Positions 9,212-16,313 are shown, numbered from the stretch's first letter. The stretch is 64,000 nucleotides of DNA from Actinomycetales bacterium (GCA_020444245.1 JAHLLI010000019.1:40572-104571); one strand, 5' to 3'. A program made the numbers and translations. Notes: generated from the sequence alone by a model not told the origin.

Positions 9212-9261
9212 GTGAGCGCTGTGCTCACCTGCGGAAACGCTGGTCACGGTGGAGCGCTGTG
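9212..9261. promoter_or_regulatory. Operator-like repeats upstream of the element's Xre-type gene
   Basis: An inverted repeat GTGAGC (9,212-9,217) / GCTCAC (9,223-9,228) overlaps the first copy of a 10-base direct repeat GAGCGCTGTG, found at 9,214-9,223 and 9,252-9,261. Both lie between attL and the start of the small helix-turn-helix gene at 9,299. This is the arrangement expected of an autoregulated repressor, but binding is inferred. Confidence 0.45.
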
Positions 9262-9298
9262 GCGCCAGTTATCAGGAGAGATCCGGGAGGAATCCACG

Positions 9299-9535
9299 AT
9301 GAGCACCACGACCACCGACGCGACGTACCGTCGCAGCACGTCCGCAGCCATCCTCGAGTACGTCACCAGGGACGGCCGCCCGGTCGCCCAGGTTGCCCGG
9401 GCCGCCGGCATGCTGCCGGACACGCTGCGGGCCAAGCTGCGCGGCCAGCGGCCGATCTACATCCCCGAGCTCCTGGCGCTGGCTCAGTCGTTCGGGATGA
9501 GCCCGAGCGCGTTCGCGCGAGAGGCGGGGTTGTGA
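9299..9535 (+). CDS. Small Xre/Cro-type helix-turn-helix protein
   Basis: A 78-residue protein that is almost entirely one helix-turn-helix domain. The stretch PVAQVARAAGMLPDTLRAKL fits helices 2 and 3, followed by a short linker and SFGMSPSAFAREAGL. Such proteins in mobile elements are usually the repressor or excision regulator. GGGAGGA lies 6 bases before the ATG. The stop overlaps the next ATG (TGATG). Its position beside attL, with palindromic and direct repeats just upstream, supports a role in controlling the element. It has no dimerization or peptidase domain, so an SOS-cleaved repressor is unlikely. Confidence 0.68.
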   Translation: MSTTTTDATYRRSTSAAILEYVTRDGRPVAQVARAAGMLPDTLRAKLRGQRPIYIPELLALAQSFGMSPSAFAREAGL

Positions 9536-10035
9536 TGGCGGCGAGGCGAAGCGGCAACGTCCAGACGCAGCGGAAGGGCGGGCAGGCCCTGTGCTGCGAG
9601 TGCGGCAACCTCAAGGCGCTCCCCCGTCCTGCCCGTGCCTCGGGTGCCGAGCGCAACCTGCCGTGTGAGGTCTGCGGGCAAGAGACCAAGCACGCCACCG
9701 TGGTCGACGCCTCAGTCGCTGACTACCGGGAGCAGATGAACCAGAGGCGGACGCGGCTCAGCGTCCCCGATCAGATCGCCCTCCTGCGCTCGTGGGGCGT
9801 GGACGTCGAGGAGCGCGGCGCGGAGAACGACAGCCGGGGACAGGCGCGCATTGCCGACGTGAGGTGGTTCTCCGACCCGGACCGGTTCGAGGTCACCACC
9901 TACAGCGGCGCGGAAGGGCTCGCTGAGACGCTCGAGAAGATCGCGACGATGGTCACCGACCCGCGGGGATCGCGTTGGTTCATCGAGCGCGACGAGGGCG
10001 GCGAGACCTGCGGCGGCTGCTCCTGGGTCCGCTGA
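9535..10035 (+). CDS. Zinc-ribbon protein of unknown function
   Basis: A 166-residue protein co-translated with the Xre-type gene. The N-terminal third has two cysteine pairs (CCECGNLK and CEVCGQET) that look like a zinc ribbon. The middle (DYREQMNQRRTRLSVPDQIALLRSWGVDVEE) is helical, and the C-terminus ends with a further CGGC. I do not recognise the family. Tight coupling to a regulator suggests a partner or anti-repressor function, but that is inference. A hairpin follows 12 bases after the stop. Confidence 0.6.
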   Translation: MAARRSGNVQTQRKGGQALCCECGNLKALPRPARASGAERNLPCEVCGQETKHATVVDASVADYREQMNQRRTRLSVPDQIALLRSWGVDVEERGAENDSRGQARIADVRWFSDPDRFEVTTYSGAEGLAETLEKIATMVTDPRGSRWFIERDEGGETCGGCSWVR

Positions 10036-10047
10036 CACACGACGAAG

Positions 10048-10078
10048 CGCTGCCCCTGCCCAATGGGTGGGGGCAGCG
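10048..10078. terminator. Hairpin, likely terminator between convergent genes
   Basis: CGCTGCCCC (10,048-10,056) pairs with GGGGCAGCG (10,070-10,078), with some further weak pairing inside. It lies just after the zinc-ribbon gene and 35 bases beyond the end of the convergent lipoprotein gene, so it could serve both. No T-run is present, as is common in this GC-rich genome. Confidence 0.55.
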
Positions 10079-10112
10079 TCGAGTATCACGGCTCAGGGGA
10101 ACAGGCTGGCGG

Positions 10113-10727
10113 TCACGACGCTCGCTCTGGGCATGCCCTCGCGAAGGCAGCATTCTTGTACGCGCGGATTGCATCGTCCTGCTCGACGGTCCGGTTGCGT
10201 CGCGTGGGCGAGTAGCCGAGCAGCGGTGCGATGGCGTCATTCAGCTCAAGGTTGGTCATCTCGGCGTCCGCGGCACACAGCCCTGTGTCGGTCGACAGAT
10301 CGAAGCCCGCAGTGGGTGCGCTCACCGTCGGTGTGGGCGTCGGCGATGGCTGATCATCCGCGCCGACGAACACGGAGACGGCACGATTGGAGTGCACGTC
10401 GTCACCGGCCGTCGGGTAGGTCCGGATGACAGGACGGGTCGCGGCGTCAGTGGCGGCTAGCTCGGCACCGTCGGACATCGCGATGAAGGTGACGGTCATT
10501 CCGGCGTCAGCTAGCTGCATCGCTGCGTCGGCGCCGAGCAGCCCAGCCAGGTCAGGTACGGCCGTCGGGCTCGTCGTGGGTGCCGAGGCCATGGCCGCCG
10601 GGGTCTGTGTCGGCGGCGGAGCCTCACTCGTGCTGCCGCATCCGGCCACCAGGGCGAGCGCCAGTAGCGCAGTGAGTCCCCGTGCCCGCTGGTCACCTGA
10701 GGATCCTGCCCCGGGGCGCCTGCGCAT
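10113..10727 (-). CDS. Lipoprotein with PASTA-like domain
   Basis: A 204-residue protein with a basic N-terminus, a hydrophobic stretch and the lipobox LVAGC, so it should be lipid-anchored outside the cell. A Pro/Thr-rich linker follows. Then VPDLAGLLGADAAMQLADAGMTV, which fits a PASTA domain (the peptidoglycan/beta-lactam-sensing fold), and after a second Pro/Thr linker a C-terminal helical segment with a cysteine pair (GLCAADAEM ... FARACPE). The ATG at 10,727 is chosen; a GTG at 10,745 is possible. An exported lipoprotein inside a satellite is typical of superinfection-exclusion or lysogenic-conversion genes, but its role is not shown. Confidence 0.68.
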   Translation of the reverse strand: MRRRPGAGSSGDQRARGLTALLALALVAGCGSTSEAPPPTQTPAAMASAPTTSPTAVPDLAGLLGADAAMQLADAGMTVTFIAMSDGAELAATDAATRPVIRTYPTAGDDVHSNRAVSVFVGADDQPSPTPTPTVSAPTAGFDLSTDTGLCAADAEMTNLELNDAIAPLLGYSPTRRNRTVEQDDAIRAYKNAAFARACPERAS

Positions 10728-10859
10728 GTTGCCTGGTGTGAGCACGCTTCTCCCGTGTCGGGCGGCCGATCGGTGTCCGGTTGTCCTACGCCTAGCCTAC
10801 GCGGGCCACGATCCCGGCGATGCGTCGGCGGGCGTCGGCGCATCACGCCGGAGTGCCGG

Positions 10860-11255
10860 TCACCGGGGCCGTTGCTCCTGACTTGCGTCCGGCACCAGGG
10901 TCAGAGCGCCCCTGGCGATCTGCTGGCGCATCTCGTTGATCTGCCGTTGCGAATCGGACGCGGTCGAGGCCGGCCCGGGCTTGCGGTGCTCGGCCGGGGG
11001 GACGATCTGTAGCGCCTCGAGGTACTTCAGGAACGAGCCGAGCGAGATGTTGTCGTGCGCGGGGATCCTCGGCCGGGCGCCGGTCTGTGCGGCGTCATCC
11101 TGTGCCCACCTGACGATCACGTCCCAGGCGTCGATCTTGGCCGCGAGGGCGCGGGCTGCGGCCACAGCGGCTGCGTCGCGGGTCGTGAGGTGCGTAGCGG
11201 CCGCGATCGAGCCCTCAAGCGCCTCCGAGAGCGACCCCTCAGGCCTGGCCGTCAT
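10860..11255 (-). CDS. Small terminase subunit-like protein
   Basis: A 131-residue, mostly helical protein. The pattern EGSIAAATHLTTRDAAAVAAA, then a helix with KIDAWDVIVRWAQDDAA, then HDNISLGSFLKYLEALQI, resembles small terminase subunits of actinophages, which recognise viral DNA and recruit the large subunit for packaging. The C-terminal 35 residues look disordered. GGAGG lies 10 bases before the ATG at 11,255. No large terminase is present in the element, so if this call is right the protein would redirect a helper phage's packaging motor, as in phage-inducible chromosomal islands. The call is from pattern memory, not a search. Confidence 0.5.
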   Translation of the reverse strand: MTARPEGSLSEALEGSIAAATHLTTRDAAAVAAARALAAKIDAWDVIVRWAQDDAAQTGARPRIPAHDNISLGSFLKYLEALQIVPPAEHRKPGPASTASDSQRQINEMRQQIARGALTLVPDASQEQRPR

Positions 11256-11358
11256 CGCCCGGCTCCCTCCCCCCGGGTTCGTCCCTCGCGCGCGCGCGAC
11301 CCTGTCGCGACCCAGGAGGGAGAGGACGCGCCCCCCGAAGGGTCGTCCCCCCGGAGCC

Positions 11359-11510
11359 CTCAGGCGACATTTTTCATGGGTGGCGGCAGCTCCGACGTTT
11401 CCACCCGTCGGAGCCGCCGCGTTGCCTGAGAGCGTCATGTGCTCGCCCGAGCCGCTCTCAGGCTGCGACGCCCGGCAACCAAGGGGAGGAGCCCCAACCG
11501 GGCGTCGCAG
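11359..11510. other. Stacked inverted repeats beside the terminase-like gene (candidate packaging site or origin)
   Basis: Between the terminase-like gene and the gene at 11,512 lie several nested and adjacent inverted repeats. CTCAGGCGAC (11,359-11,368) faces GTTGCCTGAG (11,421-11,430), one mismatch, enclosing GCGGCAGCTCCGACG (11,383-11,397) facing CGTCGGAGCCGCCGC (11,406-11,420), one mismatch. Next, CCTGAGAGCG (11,425-11,434) faces CGCTCTCAGG (11,453-11,462), perfect. Last, CTGCGACGCCCGG (11,463-11,475) faces CCGGGCGTCGCAG (11,498-11,510), perfect, with an inner GGGG/CCCC. Only the last sits where a terminator would. The cluster next to a small terminase suggests cos/pac or replication sequence. 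Confidence 0.5.
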
Positions 11511-11511
11511 G

Positions 11512-12279
11512 TCATGAGGCCTTCGCCTGGCGCATGTCGGCGACCTCGCTGGGGGTGTTGAGCCGGAGCCCGCCCGCGGCCAGCGCGAACCAGTCGACAC
11601 CGGCGTCGGTGCGGTGCTCGAGGTAGTGCGCACCGTCGTCGCTCCAGTTGCCGGCGGCGGCGAAGTACACGCTGAGGTCTGGTGGCTCGGGGCTGGCGGT
11701 GGCGGTCTCGACCTCGAAGGCCCGCAGCAGCCGTCTCAGAGCGGTGTGGTAGCGGTCCAGCTTGGCCCAGGCAGGTCGGGTGGCTCGCCATGCCGCTGAG
11801 GCGGCCTCGTCGGCGAAGTCGATCACGTCGTCGCTGGTGGTGCGCATCGTGAACCCGTACTCGCGGGCGGCGGTCACCAGCGCGGCGGCGGGCTTGTCGA
11901 ACTCCTCGCGCTGTCCGGCGATGATGTCGTCGATCAGCGGCAGGCAGGCGGCCTGCACTTCGCTCACGAGCTGGGACTCGAAGGTGATGAGCCCGCTGTC
12001 CAGGCCCGCGCTCCGGCCCGTGTTGAAGCCGTCGGGCGCCTTGTGTCGGCGGATCGACCGCATCACGATGTCGTCCCGCACGTCGGCCTCGGCGAGCTCG
12101 AGGAGTGGGGTCGGCTTCTCGGCGACGAACTCCGCGGCGATGGTGAGCAGCCGCTCTCCACGCACGAGCGGCTCGGGTGCGGGAGCGCCCAGCGCGTCGA
12201 GCGCCGCCCTCATCTCGGCGAGCCGGGCACCGGTCGGTCCGGGGTGGAACGGGTTGGGGTTCCACTCAGGCGTCGTCAT
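11512..12279 (-). CDS. Element protein of unknown function (255 aa)
   Basis: A 255-residue soluble protein with a Pro-rich start (PEWNPNPFHPGPTG), a helical body and a C-terminal part with aromatic residues (YFAAAGNWSDDGAHYLEHR, VDWFALAAGGLRLNTP). No membrane helix, signal peptide or known motif is visible. AAGGAGG precedes the ATG by 5 bases. It overlaps the previous gene by 14 bases and lies last in the capsid-related block (cement-like, then a 63-residue gene, then this). That position would suit a structural or assembly protein, but I do not recognise it. Confidence 0.55.
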   Translation of the reverse strand: MTTPEWNPNPFHPGPTGARLAEMRAALDALGAPAPEPLVRGERLLTIAAEFVAEKPTPLLELAEADVRDDIVMRSIRRHKAPDGFNTGRSAGLDSGLITFESQLVSEVQAACLPLIDDIIAGQREEFDKPAAALVTAAREYGFTMRTTSDDVIDFADEAASAAWRATRPAWAKLDRYHTALRRLLRAFEVETATASPEPPDLSVYFAAAGNWSDDGAHYLEHRTDAGVDWFALAAGGLRLNTPSEVADMRQAKAS

Positions 12280-12457
12280 CGGGAGCCTCCTTGATCAGGC
12301 CGAGTGTGAGCAGGTGTTCGATCTGCCCGCGGCGGGTGCCGGTGGGCAGCGGCTGGCCCCGGTAGACGTGCTCCTGCCCGCCGGTGGCACCCACGGCGAC
12401 CACGCACTTCGCGGTGACGACGTAGCGGGCCCGTGTGCCGAAGACGTAGTGGTCCAT
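12266..12457 (-). CDS. Small element protein (63 aa)
   Basis: A 63-residue protein, mostly beta-like in the first half (DHYVFGTRARYVVTAKCVVAVGA) and helical later (RRGQIEHLLTLGLIKEAPDDDA). GAGAGGG lies directly before the ATG. It sits between the capsid-cement-like gene and the 255-residue gene, overlapping the latter. Short proteins of this kind are common between phage head genes, but no family is recognised. Confidence 0.5.
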   Translation of the reverse strand: MDHYVFGTRARYVVTAKCVVAVGATGGQEHVYRGQPLPTGTRRGQIEHLLTLGLIKEAPDDDA

Positions 12458-12474
12458 GCCCTCTCGCCTCCGGA

Positions 12475-12834
12475 TCAGATGTAGAGGACGTCGACGACGT
12501 CCAGGTCGGCGGCGGTGGTGAGGGCGATCCCGATGGGCTTCGTCCCGGCGCCGATGGTGGCGACCTTCCCGGCGATCGCGGTGATGACCCGGTCACCGGC
12601 GGCGATCGCACCGGCGGCGATGAGCGGGTGTACCCCGTTGCCGCGGAGGAAGACCGTGACGTCCTCGCCGATCGCGGCGTCGAAGCCAGCGGTGCCGATC
12701 GCGAGCTCGTCGTCGCCCGCCGGGCCCACGGTGCGGTCGCCGGTCACGACGACCTCACGGCCGCCCGTCACTGCGGCGGACGCGGAGAACGTCACGGCCT
12801 GGCCGGGCTTGAACTTGGGCAGGTAGTCGGCCAT
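12475..12834 (-). CDS. Capsid cement/decoration-like protein (DUF2190 type)
   Basis: A 119-residue beta-rich, Gly/Ala/Val-rich protein. The course FKPGQAVTFSASAAVTGGREVVV, an AG-rich turn, then DVTVFLRGNGVHPLIAAGAIAAGDRV and a closing AIAGKVATIGAG...KPIGIALTTAAD resembles DUF2190 proteins, which bind the outside of phage capsids and stabilise them. The start at 12,834 overlaps the previous stop (TGATG); a GTG four codons upstream is possible. No major capsid protein is encoded in the element, so it would have to coat a capsid supplied by a helper phage. Confidence 0.55.
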   Translation of the reverse strand: MADYLPKFKPGQAVTFSASAAVTGGREVVVTGDRTVGPAGDDELAIGTAGFDAAIGEDVTVFLRGNGVHPLIAAGAIAAGDRVITAIAGKVATIGAGTKPIGIALTTAADLDVVDVLYI

Positions 12835-13118
12835 CAGTCGGTCCACCCGGCCCGGGCCATCAGCTCGTCCGCGGTGGCTAGCGGGGCATGCGCGCGCTCA
12901 GGCGGCGGCTCGTCCCATCCGGCCTTGGCCACGAGCGTCCGCTCGGCGGTGCTCAGGCTCGTGCTCGTGCCGCCCTTGACCCTTGCGGCGGCACGGTCGA
13001 GCAGGCGACCGTAGGCGGCCCGGGTCATCGGGTAGTCCCGACCCCGGTGCCTGACGACGACCCGCTGGGCGCTCTCGGCGTGCTCGCTGCGCTCGGCCTG
13101 GGTGGGGTGCTGCGTCAT
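12834..13118 (-). CDS. Element protein of unknown function (94 aa)
   Basis: A 94-residue charged protein. It has a basic strand segment (QRVVVRHRGRDYPMTRAAYGRLLDRAAARVKGG) and two similar short motifs, VAKAGWDEP and MARAGWTD, near the C-terminus. GGAGGA lies just before the ATG, and the gene shares ATGA with the stop of the scaffold-like gene. Coupling on both sides to head-related genes suggests a particle or assembly role; no family is recognised. Confidence 0.5.
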   Translation of the reverse strand: MTQHPTQAERSEHAESAQRVVVRHRGRDYPMTRAAYGRLLDRAAARVKGGTSTSLSTAERTLVAKAGWDEPPPERAHAPLATADELMARAGWTD

Positions 13119-13495
13119 GACTCCTCCTGCGGATGTGAGATAGCGCGCGGGCCGCTGGCCTGGTGCGCGTCCTCCGCTGGAGGTGACGTGCTCGGATCGG
13201 ACGCCGCTGGCGCTTCCCTATCCGGCTCTCCGAGACTACCGCGTGAGGCCGACAGGTGGGGTTTGCGACGCACCAGATCCTCGACCTGGAGCTCGAACTC
13301 GCGGAAGTCGAGCCGCCCCTCAGCGGTGGTGACCGCGTCCATGCCGATGAAGGCGTGGAAGTCGTCCGGGTCGGCCAGTCTGCCGTCGAGCAGCACCCGC
13401 ACCGCGAACGTGTTCAGCTCGGCGATGTAGGACTCGGCACGACGCAGCTGGGCCCGGTATCTCGCCGCCTCGCGTGAGGCCCGCAGTGCGCTCAT
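13115..13495 (-). CDS. Scaffold-like protein
   Basis: A 126-residue protein. A helical N-terminus with a coiled-coil look (REAARYRAQLRRAESYIAEL) leads into LADPDDFHAFIGMDAVT..EGRLD..EFELQVEDLVRRKPHL and a disordered acidic/Pro tail. The DP-D ... G-LD ... L---PHL pattern is that of the C-terminal part of many phage capsid scaffolding proteins, though here the protein is short. It overlaps both neighbours by ATGA. In satellites, dedicated scaffolds set capsid size; that role would fit but is inferred. A non-structural helical protein is the alternative. Confidence 0.42.
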   Translation of the reverse strand: MSALRASREAARYRAQLRRAESYIAELNTFAVRVLLDGRLADPDDFHAFIGMDAVTTAEGRLDFREFELQVEDLVRRKPHLSASRGSLGEPDREAPAASDPSTSPPAEDAHQASGPRAISHPQEES

Positions 13496-14220
13496 CGGTG
13501 ACGGGACGGAGAGGAGGGGCGGTGAGGTCTGCGGCGTGATGGGCTCAGCAGGTCACCACGGACGTCCACGGGCGCGACGTCGGCCAGGTACTCCGGCGCG
13601 ATCACGTGGGCGGGCAGGGCGGTGTGCAGGTCCGTGTAGGAGCACAGGAGCGCGTCACCGGGCACGCGCGCGACCCACGTCGGGCCGTAGCGCGAGGCGA
13701 GCAGCAGGGACGGTGTCCACGTGAGCCCGTCGCGGCGATCCGGGGTGGCGCCGCGGTAGAGCGTCAGGAAGCCGCGAGGACGCGCTGCGGGCTGGGCCTC
13801 GTTGAGGTAGGGGTGCTCCCTGAACCGATCTGCCCACCAGGTGCGATCTGCGTGCGTGTCCTTGGCCATGAGCTGCCGGTGGGGTGGGTGCAGTACCCAC
13901 ATCAGACCCGGAACGTTGGCATGGGCCACCTCGACGTCGGTCTCGAAGCGCCGGGCGAGGTACGTCACGTACTGGTGCGCGATCCGGTAGATCGGCTCGT
14001 CCGCGCCGGCGTGGCGCTTCCAGATCTCGGCTGGCGCCTGTCGCTGGAACGTCGCCACGGCCAGGTGGAGCGCGAGCATGGCGACGTTGCGAGGTTCCCC
14101 CTCCTGGCGCGTGGGTGCGGGCCGCACGGCGGGCGGTAGCGCGGCCGACACCCTCGCGAGGGCGTCGGACACCTCGAGCAGCGCATCGCGGGCGGCCTCA
14201 TCGGCGGGCGTCAGGCTCAT
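13492..14220 (-). CDS. Predicted ADP-ribosyltransferase-like protein
   Basis: A 242-residue protein. The C-terminal half shows an order of motifs like the R-S-E class of ADP-ribosyltransferases: LYRGA (arginine), then GLTWTPSLLLASRYG (the S/T-x-S/T place), then a strand VARVPGDALLCSYT, then APEYLADVAPVD (glutamate). The N-terminal half is helical. The start is the ATG at 14,220 after GAGGAGACCCG. If active it could modify host or helper-phage proteins using NAD, as T4 Alt/ModA do, or act as a toxin. The motif spacing is only judged by eye. Confidence 0.4.
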   Translation of the reverse strand: MSLTPADEAARDALLEVSDALARVSAALPPAVRPAPTRQEGEPRNVAMLALHLAVATFQRQAPAEIWKRHAGADEPIYRIAHQYVTYLARRFETDVEVAHANVPGLMWVLHPPHRQLMAKDTHADRTWWADRFREHPYLNEAQPAARPRGFLTLYRGATPDRRDGLTWTPSLLLASRYGPTWVARVPGDALLCSYTDLHTALPAHVIAPEYLADVAPVDVRGDLLSPSRRRPHRPSSPSRHR

Positions 14221-14375
14221 CGGGTCTCCTCCTGCTCGGTCTTGCGCAGCTCGACAGCGCCGCATCCGAGGCAGCGCGCGATGGCGATTCCGTGCACGGC
14301 ACGGGAGTGCTCGACGGTCCAGCCCGGCCGTTGGCAGCCCGGGCGGTGGACGCTCGTGGTGGTCTGGGTGGTCAC
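14217..14375 (-). CDS. Tiny zinc-ribbon-like protein (52 aa)
   Basis: A 52-residue protein with cysteines in GCQRPGW and ARCLGCGAVEL, able to hold one zinc ion. The GTG start follows AAGGAGACAGCAGC and overlaps the WhiB-like stop by four bases; its own stop overlaps the next start the same way. Likely a small DNA- or protein-binding accessory, function unknown. Confidence 0.5.
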   Translation of the reverse strand: MTTQTTTSVHRPGCQRPGWTVEHSRAVHGIAIARCLGCGAVELRKTEQEETR

Positions 14376-14662
14376 GCTGCTGTCTCCTTGGTCTCTGCGG
14401 CCTTGCGCCGCTCGTGCTCGGTCATGGCGCCGTAGACGCCGGCCTCCTTGGGCCACGCGAGCCCGTAGGCCTGGCACGCGATGACACCAGCGCATCCGAC
14501 GCACAACCGCGCTGCGAGATCCTGGGCCTCGTGGTCGTCGGACGTCCAGATGCCGCGCTCAGGCACCGGGACCTCACGGCAGGGCACCCGGGCGCCGTTG
14601 TCGGCCAGCTGCTCGAGGTAGGCCAACAACTCGGCGCGGGCCTCGTGGCGGTCGGCGGTCAT
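14372..14662 (-). CDS. WhiB-family iron-sulfur regulator
   Basis: A 96-residue Wbl protein. Four cysteines in the family order (VPC; LCVGC; IAC) should hold a [4Fe-4S] cluster, and the turn after them, GVYGAMTEHER, replaces the more usual G[VI]WGG. WhiB proteins bind the primary sigma factor and change promoter choice; phage-borne copies are known to down-regulate host whiB genes and affect septation and superinfection. The ATG at 14,662 overlaps the previous stop. It is restricted to actinobacteria and their elements, which fits the host. Confidence 0.83.
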   Translation of the reverse strand: MTADRHEARAELLAYLEQLADNGARVPCREVPVPERGIWTSDDHEAQDLAARLCVGCAGVIACQAYGLAWPKEAGVYGAMTEHERRKAAETKETAA

Positions 14663-14892
14663 GACGTCGCCTCGCACGTCGGATGGCGCGGATAGGTCAC
14701 CTTGTCGATGGGCCAGCCGCAGAGCTCGCACTTGAACGCGAGGTTCGGCCAGAGGTGAAACTCCTGGTCAGAGACCCGCTTCGGCTTCCGAGTGGCGCGA
14801 GTGGCGCGACTTCTGTATCTCTTCTCACCCGGCCGCGCGTAGGGCGAACCTGGAACTACGCCACTTGCGCCACTTGTGGGTCGGCTCACCAT
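14659..14892 (-). CDS. Small basic zinc-finger protein (77 aa)
   Basis: A 77-residue protein with a very basic middle (KRYRSRATRATRKPKRV) and a C-terminal FKCELCGWPIDKVTYPRHPTC, which places three cysteines and a histidine for a possible zinc site. It overlaps the helicase gene by 7 bases and the WhiB-like start by 4. The basic region suggests nucleic-acid binding. No family recognised. Confidence 0.5.
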   Translation of the reverse strand: MVSRPTSGASGVVPGSPYARPGEKRYRSRATRATRKPKRVSDQEFHLWPNLAFKCELCGWPIDKVTYPRHPTCEATS

Positions 14893-16313
14893 GACGACCC
14901 CACTTCGTCGTTGTCGTCGGCCGCGAGTCCTATGCCCTTGCGGACGCGCAGGCCACCCGTGCTCTTTGTGGCCGGATAGCCGCGCCCGTCGATCGCCTCG
15001 CCGAACGCGCGCTTGTTGAGCGGGTCGGTGCCGTCCTCGGCGGCCCAGCGGGTCCAGCGGTCGAACAGCTCAGCGACCGTCACACGCATGTTCGGGTTGA
15101 TCAGGCAGCACTCGGCGAGGAACCGTCCGATGGCGTCGGAGTCGGCCTGGTAGCGCTCGGTGGCCTTGACCACGGCTGAGGGCTCAGCGAGTCCGTTGGC
15201 GTGGTAGTCGGCCCACCCTGCGATGGCCCACGACAGGATGGCGTCGGCCTCGAGCTCGAGCTTCTCGCCCAGGTGGGTGTCCTGCTCGGCCTTGGGGATC
15301 ACGACGTCGAACGGCACGACGCGCAACCGTGCCCACAGCGCCGGGTCGTCGCCGGAGACCCGCGGAAGGTGGTTGGTGACCAGGGCCGGGGTGTGCGACG
15401 GGGCGAACTCGACGAAGTCCTGTCGCATGCGCCGGGCCCGGATGCGATCCCCGCCGGTCAGTCTCTTGACGGTGGCTTCGGCGAGACGGCGTCCTTGGTC
15501 GGACTCGGAGACCACGACCCACCGGATGCCGCGAAGGTCCATCTCACCGGTGGGGTGTGCGCCCTCGCGGGCCATGAACAGGTCGGGCTCAGCGGTCGAG
15601 GCGTAGTCCCCCAGGGCCGCGGCCACGGCACGGTCGAACACGCCCTTGCCGTTGCGGCCGGTCCCGGTCAGGATCGCCAGGACGTGCTCAAGGACGCGCC
15701 CAGCAAGGCCCACGCCCACGTAGCGGCCCAGGAAGGCGCGCACAGCCTCGTCCGGCAGCACACGGGCCAGGAACGCGTCCCAGGTCGGCCCTGCGGCGTC
15801 GGGGTCGTAGGCGGCGCCGGTCACCTTCGTGATCCGGTCGGCTGGGTCGTGCGGCCGCAGGACCATCGTTTGCAGGTCGAGCGTCCCGTTCGCGCAGTTG
15901 AGCAGGTACGCGTCGGCGTCCAGGTCGTCCACGGTTGCCGCGAACGGCTCGAGGGCAGCTGCGAGCTCGAGGACACCGGCCACACCTGCGGCGGACTCGC
16001 ACTTGCGCACGTCGGCCCGCAGGTCGCGGTCGTCCAGCGACTCAGCCAGAGCGGATCTCAGCTCGGCGAGCACTGCGCGCGTGGCCTCCCCGCGGTCGTC
16101 CTCGCGCCAGCGGCGGCCATCCCAGACGAACCACCCGATGCCGTGAACGAACATCAGCCGGTGACCGTGGCTCGCCGCGAGCCGGTAGGCCATCCGTGCC
16201 TGCCCATGGTGGACGCTGGCCGGGGCATCGCCCCACGGACACCCGCACTCGGTCCGGGCCAGGGTGTGCGCGTCGCACCACTCGGCGGTGTCGTTGACGA
16301 AGTCGGCGCTCAC
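14886..16313 (-). CDS. SF3 helicase / D5-type primase-helicase C-terminal protein
   Basis: A 475-residue protein with a D5_N-like middle (LNCANGTLDLQT, AYDPDA) and a superfamily 3 helicase domain. Walker A is GTGRNGKG at residues 217-224; later come a VVVSESDQG segment, TGGDRIRARRMRQD, and ALVTNHLPRVSGDD, as in P4- and D5-type replicative helicases. The N-terminal 110 residues hold a WDGRRWREDD motif but no recognisable primase catalytic domain, so it may depend on a host or helper primase. The start is the GTG at 16,313, overlapping the preceding stop. It is the probable replication protein of the excised element. Confidence 0.82.
   Translation of the reverse strand: MSADFVNDTAEWCDAHTLARTECGCPWGDAPASVHHGQARMAYRLAASHGHRLMFVHGIGWFVWDGRRWREDDRGEATRAVLAELRSALAESLDDRDLRADVRKCESAAGVAGVLELAAALEPFAATVDDLDADAYLLNCANGTLDLQTMVLRPHDPADRITKVTGAAYDPDAAGPTWDAFLARVLPDEAVRAFLGRYVGVGLAGRVLEHVLAILTGTGRNGKGVFDRAVAAALGDYASTAEPDLFMAREGAHPTGEMDLRGIRWVVVSESDQGRRLAEATVKRLTGGDRIRARRMRQDFVEFAPSHTPALVTNHLPRVSGDDPALWARLRVVPFDVVIPKAEQDTHLGEKLELEADAILSWAIAGWADYHANGLAEPSAVVKATERYQADSDAIGRFLAECCLINPNMRVTVAELFDRWTRWAAEDGTDPLNKRAFGEAIDGRGYPATKSTGGLRVRKGIGLAADDNDEVGSSW

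Noticed and set aside
11463..11510. Reading the 13-bp perfect inverted repeat as only a terminator for the 255-residue gene
   Set aside because: It is well placed for that, but the adjoining inverted repeats towards the terminase-like gene are not explained by termination and no T-run follows.
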